From Loktanella gaetbuli (GTDB lineage: Bacteria; Pseudomonadota; Alphaproteobacteria; Rhodobacterales; Rhodobacteraceae), in contig NZ_JAJATZ010000001.1 in the NCBI RefSeq assembly GCF_020531945.1, positions 620,001 to 684,000 on the forward strand: a stretch of 64,000 bases of DNA, in the 5' to 3' direction. The notes below the pieces were generated by a model, which did no database searches, was not told the DNA's origin, and saw only the letters and a program-made list of their open reading frames with translations. Numbering within the stretch: position 1 is the first letter of the stretch; each line of letters starts with the position of its first letter. Below are positions 61,859 through 64,000 of this stretch, in pieces. The position numbers and the translations under genes are program-made.

Positions 61859-63874
61859 ATGGATATCGAAACCCTCAAGTCCGCACATCCCGCTCATTGG
61901 AAAAAGGCCGCCGCGATCCGCGCGCTGACACTCGATGCCGTGGCCGGCGCGAACTCGGGCCACTCCGGCATGCCGATGGGCATGGCGGACGTGGCGACCG
62001 TGTTGTTCGAAAAGCATCTGAATTTCGACCCCAAGACACCGCACTGGCCCGACCGCGACCGTTTCATCCTGTCCGCCGGTCACGGCTCGATGCTGCTGTA
62101 TTCGCTGCTGCACCTGACGGGCTACGCGGATTTCCCGCTGGAGCAGATCAAGAACTTTCGCCAGTGGGGGGCCTATACCGCAGGCCATCCCGAATACGGC
62201 CACGGCGCTGGCGTCGAGGTCACGACCGGACCATTGGGTCAGGGCATTTCCAATGCGGTCGGCTTTGCCATCGCAGAGGCCCATCAGCGCGCCGTCTGGG
62301 GCGAAAAAATCGTCAATCACTACACCTACGTCATGGCCGGTGACGGCTGCCTGATGGAAGGCATCAGCCAAGAGGCCATCGGCCTTGCCGGGATGCAGGA
62401 ACTGGGCCACCTGATCGTGTTCTTCGACAACAACGACATCACCATCGACGGTCATGTGGGCATCGCCGACATCACTGACCAGGCCGCGCGTTTTACGGCG
62501 TCCGGTTGGCATGTGTTGTCCATCGACGGTCATGACCCCGACGCGATCGACGCGGCCATCATCGCGGCCAAGGCCGATCCGCGCCCGTCCATGATCGCCT
62601 GCAAGACCCATATCGCACTGGGTCATGCCGCACAGGACACGTCCAAAGGTCACGGTGCCCTGACCGATCCCGCCCAGTTGACCGACGCCAAGCAGGTCTA
62701 CGACTGGCACTACGGCCCCTATGAGGTGCCCGCCGAGGTCAAGCAGCAGTGGGAAGACATGGGCACCCGCGGCCAGAACGCGCATGCCGCATGGCACGAC
62801 CGTTTCGCCAAACTGTCGGACGCCAAGCAAAAGGAATTCAACCGCGCCTATGACCTGGAGGCCCCCAAGAAGCTTGCCTCCACCATCCGCGCGTTCAAGA
62901 AACAGGCGACTGAAACACTGCCCAAGGTCGCGACCCGCAAGGCATCGGAAAACGTGCTCGAGGTGATCAACCCGATCATGCCCGAAACCATCGGCGGCTC
63001 TGCCGATCTGACCGGGTCCAACAACACGAAATCCTCCGACATGGGCGTATTCAGCCCTGCCAACCGCAAGGGGCGCTACATCCACTACGGCATCCGCGAA
63101 CACGGCATGGCGGCGGCCATGAACGGCATGGTGCTTCATGGTGGCGTGCGTCCCTACGGCGGCACTTTCATGTGCTTTACCGATTACGCACGCGGTGCCA
63201 TGCGCCTGTCGGCGCTGATGGCGGTGCCTGCGGTCTATGTCATGACCCACGACAGCATCGGTCTGGGCGAGGACGGCCCGACTCACCAGCCGGTCGAACA
63301 TCTGTCGATGCTGCGCGCCACGCCGAACACCAACGTGTTCCGCCCTGCCGACACGGTCGAAACCGCCGAGGCCTGGGAACTGGCGCTGACGGACACGAAG
63401 ACGCCCTCTGTTCTGGCGCTGTCTCGGCAAAACCTGCCCGCCGTCCGGACCGAGCACAAGACCAAGAACCTCACCGCATTCGGCGGCTACGTGCTGGCCG
63501 AGGCGGAGGGCAAGCGCAGCGTGATCCTGATCGCCACCGGGTCCGAGGTGCATCTGGCCATGCAGGCACGCGACGCACTTCAGGCCGAAGGGGTCGGCAC
63601 CCGCGTGGTGTCCATGCCCTGCATGGAGTTGTTCATGCAACAGGACGAGGCCTATCGCCGCCGCGTGCTGCCTGCAGGGCCAGTCCGCGTCGCCGTCGAG
63701 GCTGGCGTGCGTCAGTCCTGGGACATGATCCTCATGGGTGAACGCGGTGCTGCGAAAAAATCCGCATTTGTCGGCATGGACAGCTTTGGTGCCTCTGCCC
63801 CGGCAGAAGAGTTGTTCGAAAAGTTCGGCATCACCGCCGAGGCCGTCGCCACCGCCGCGCGCGACCTGCTTTAA
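61859..63874 (+). CDS. tkt: Transketolase
   Basis: A 671-residue thiamine-diphosphate enzyme exchanging two-carbon units between sugar phosphates. Features are DAVAGANSGHSGMPMGMAD near residue 25, the metal-binding GDGCLMEGISQEAIG near 160, and EDGPTHQPVEHLSMLR near 470 with cofactor and substrate residues. The ATG at 61859 follows CAGGAA. It would act on the xylulose 5-phosphate made by XylB at the other end of the window. A GC-rich hairpin follows. Confidence 0.96.
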   Translation: MDIETLKSAHPAHWKKAAAIRALTLDAVAGANSGHSGMPMGMADVATVLFEKHLNFDPKTPHWPDRDRFILSAGHGSMLLYSLLHLTGYADFPLEQIKNFRQWGAYTAGHPEYGHGAGVEVTTGPLGQGISNAVGFAIAEAHQRAVWGEKIVNHYTYVMAGDGCLMEGISQEAIGLAGMQELGHLIVFFDNNDITIDGHVGIADITDQAARFTASGWHVLSIDGHDPDAIDAAIIAAKADPRPSMIACKTHIALGHAAQDTSKGHGALTDPAQLTDAKQVYDWHYGPYEVPAEVKQQWEDMGTRGQNAHAAWHDRFAKLSDAKQKEFNRAYDLEAPKKLASTIRAFKKQATETLPKVATRKASENVLEVINPIMPETIGGSADLTGSNNTKSSDMGVFSPANRKGRYIHYGIREHGMAAAMNGMVLHGGVRPYGGTFMCFTDYARGAMRLSALMAVPAVYVMTHDSIGLGEDGPTHQPVEHLSMLRATPNTNVFRPADTVETAEAWELALTDTKTPSVLALSRQNLPAVRTEHKTKNLTAFGGYVLAEAEGKRSVILIATGSEVHLAMQARDALQAEGVGTRVVSMPCMELFMQQDEAYRRRVLPAGPVRVAVEAGVRQSWDMILMGERGAAKKSAFVGMDSFGASAPAEELFEKFGITAEAVATAARDLL

Positions 63875-63881
63875 ACCGGCA

Positions 63882-63910
63882 ACAGGGGGCCGCATCGCGC
63901 TGCCCCCTGT
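63882..63910 (+). terminator. Hairpin after tkt
   Basis: Stem ACAGGGGGC / GCCCCCTGT around an 11-base loop, 8 bases past the tkt stop. No T run follows. It merges with another copy of the dispersed repeat. Confidence 0.55.
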
Positions 63911-63960
63911 CTTCTTCTGGTCAGAAATATCTGCCCCGCTGGCGAGGCGTCCCGCACTCA
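63905..63960 (-). repeat. Dispersed intergenic repeat, partial copy
   Basis: CTTCTTCTGGTCAGAAATAT matches the GACCAGAAGAAG tail of the copies at 7178-7238 and 7366-7430 in reverse. The following part, a GC-rich spacer, is diverged. The rest of the window (63960-64000) shows nothing I can name. Confidence 0.7.
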
Positions 63961-64000
63961 CCAGCAGCAGGAGGCCCGATCAGACAGCGCCATCCGTTTC

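Noticed and set aside
1..64000. CRISPR arrays, complete insertion sequences, rRNA
   Set aside because: I saw no regularly spaced direct repeats, no transposase gene and no rRNA segments in the window.

Overview
The window is a GC-rich chromosomal segment of an alphaproteobacterium, most likely the Roseobacter side of Rhodobacteraceae. The evidence is indirect but consistent: alphaproteobacterial LexA boxes (GAAC-N7-GAAC), an imuA-imuB-dnaE2 mutasome, a B12-dependent ribonucleotide reductase, a TRAP transporter, a gene-transfer-agent type lysis cassette inside a ccm cluster, and Rhodobacterales-like intergenic palindromes. Most of it is ordinary chromosome with tightly packed operons, many joined by 4-base ATGA overlaps.

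Layout. 1-3038: TRAP transporter (small permease cut by the window edge, large permease, binding protein), facing xylulokinase on the minus strand (3175-4629). 4733-10762: SOS mutagenesis operon imuA-imuB-dnaE2 behind a canonical LexA box, followed by a Bcr/CflA-type exporter and a convergent photolyase/cryptochrome-like flavoprotein. 13312-15597: a small AT-richer island at tRNA-Thr(UGU). It holds a tyrosine recombinase broken by a 14-bp tandem duplication, a chimeric exported-protein ORF, and a 136-bp inverted repeat at both ends. This is the most unusual part of the window. 15674-22159: iron-type ABC permease, a conserved hypothetical, and nrdJ with an NrdR-box-like site upstream. 22692-31280: tRNA-Pro(UGG), DUF192 and double cold-shock proteins, pdxH, fabI, a LysE exporter, gpt, an aminotransferase, ppiD and trpE.

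31284-44791: a divergent polysaccharide deacetylase, then trpG-trpD-ung-trpC-moaC-(GIY-YIG/DUF4357 protein)-moeA-lexA, comEC in the opposite direction, gltX, gltA and a GNAT acetyltransferase. Tryptophan synthesis, molybdopterin synthesis and SOS control sit in one transcriptional direction. 44830-53038 reads on the minus strand: murI, argC, ccmE, a three-gene lysis cassette (muramidase, holin, small membrane protein), ccmF, ccmH, an enoyl-CoA hydratase and an old yellow enzyme. 53168-63874: fused indolepyruvate oxidoreductase divergent from a LysR regulator, a candidate small RNA before purL, bolA and a CGFS glutaredoxin, zapA with a coiled-coil partner, and transketolase.

The main candidates for something undescribed are the inverted-repeat module at tRNA-Thr (13574-15538), which could be invertible and fuses integrase start signals to another gene; the candidate sRNA with an exposed anti-Shine-Dalgarno stretch at 57729-57806; the lysis cassette embedded in cytochrome c maturation genes, with its calcium-loop-like endolysin insert; and the GIY-YIG protein translationally coupled to moaC and moeA. 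All functional calls come from reading the sequence and recognising families; no database search was run.
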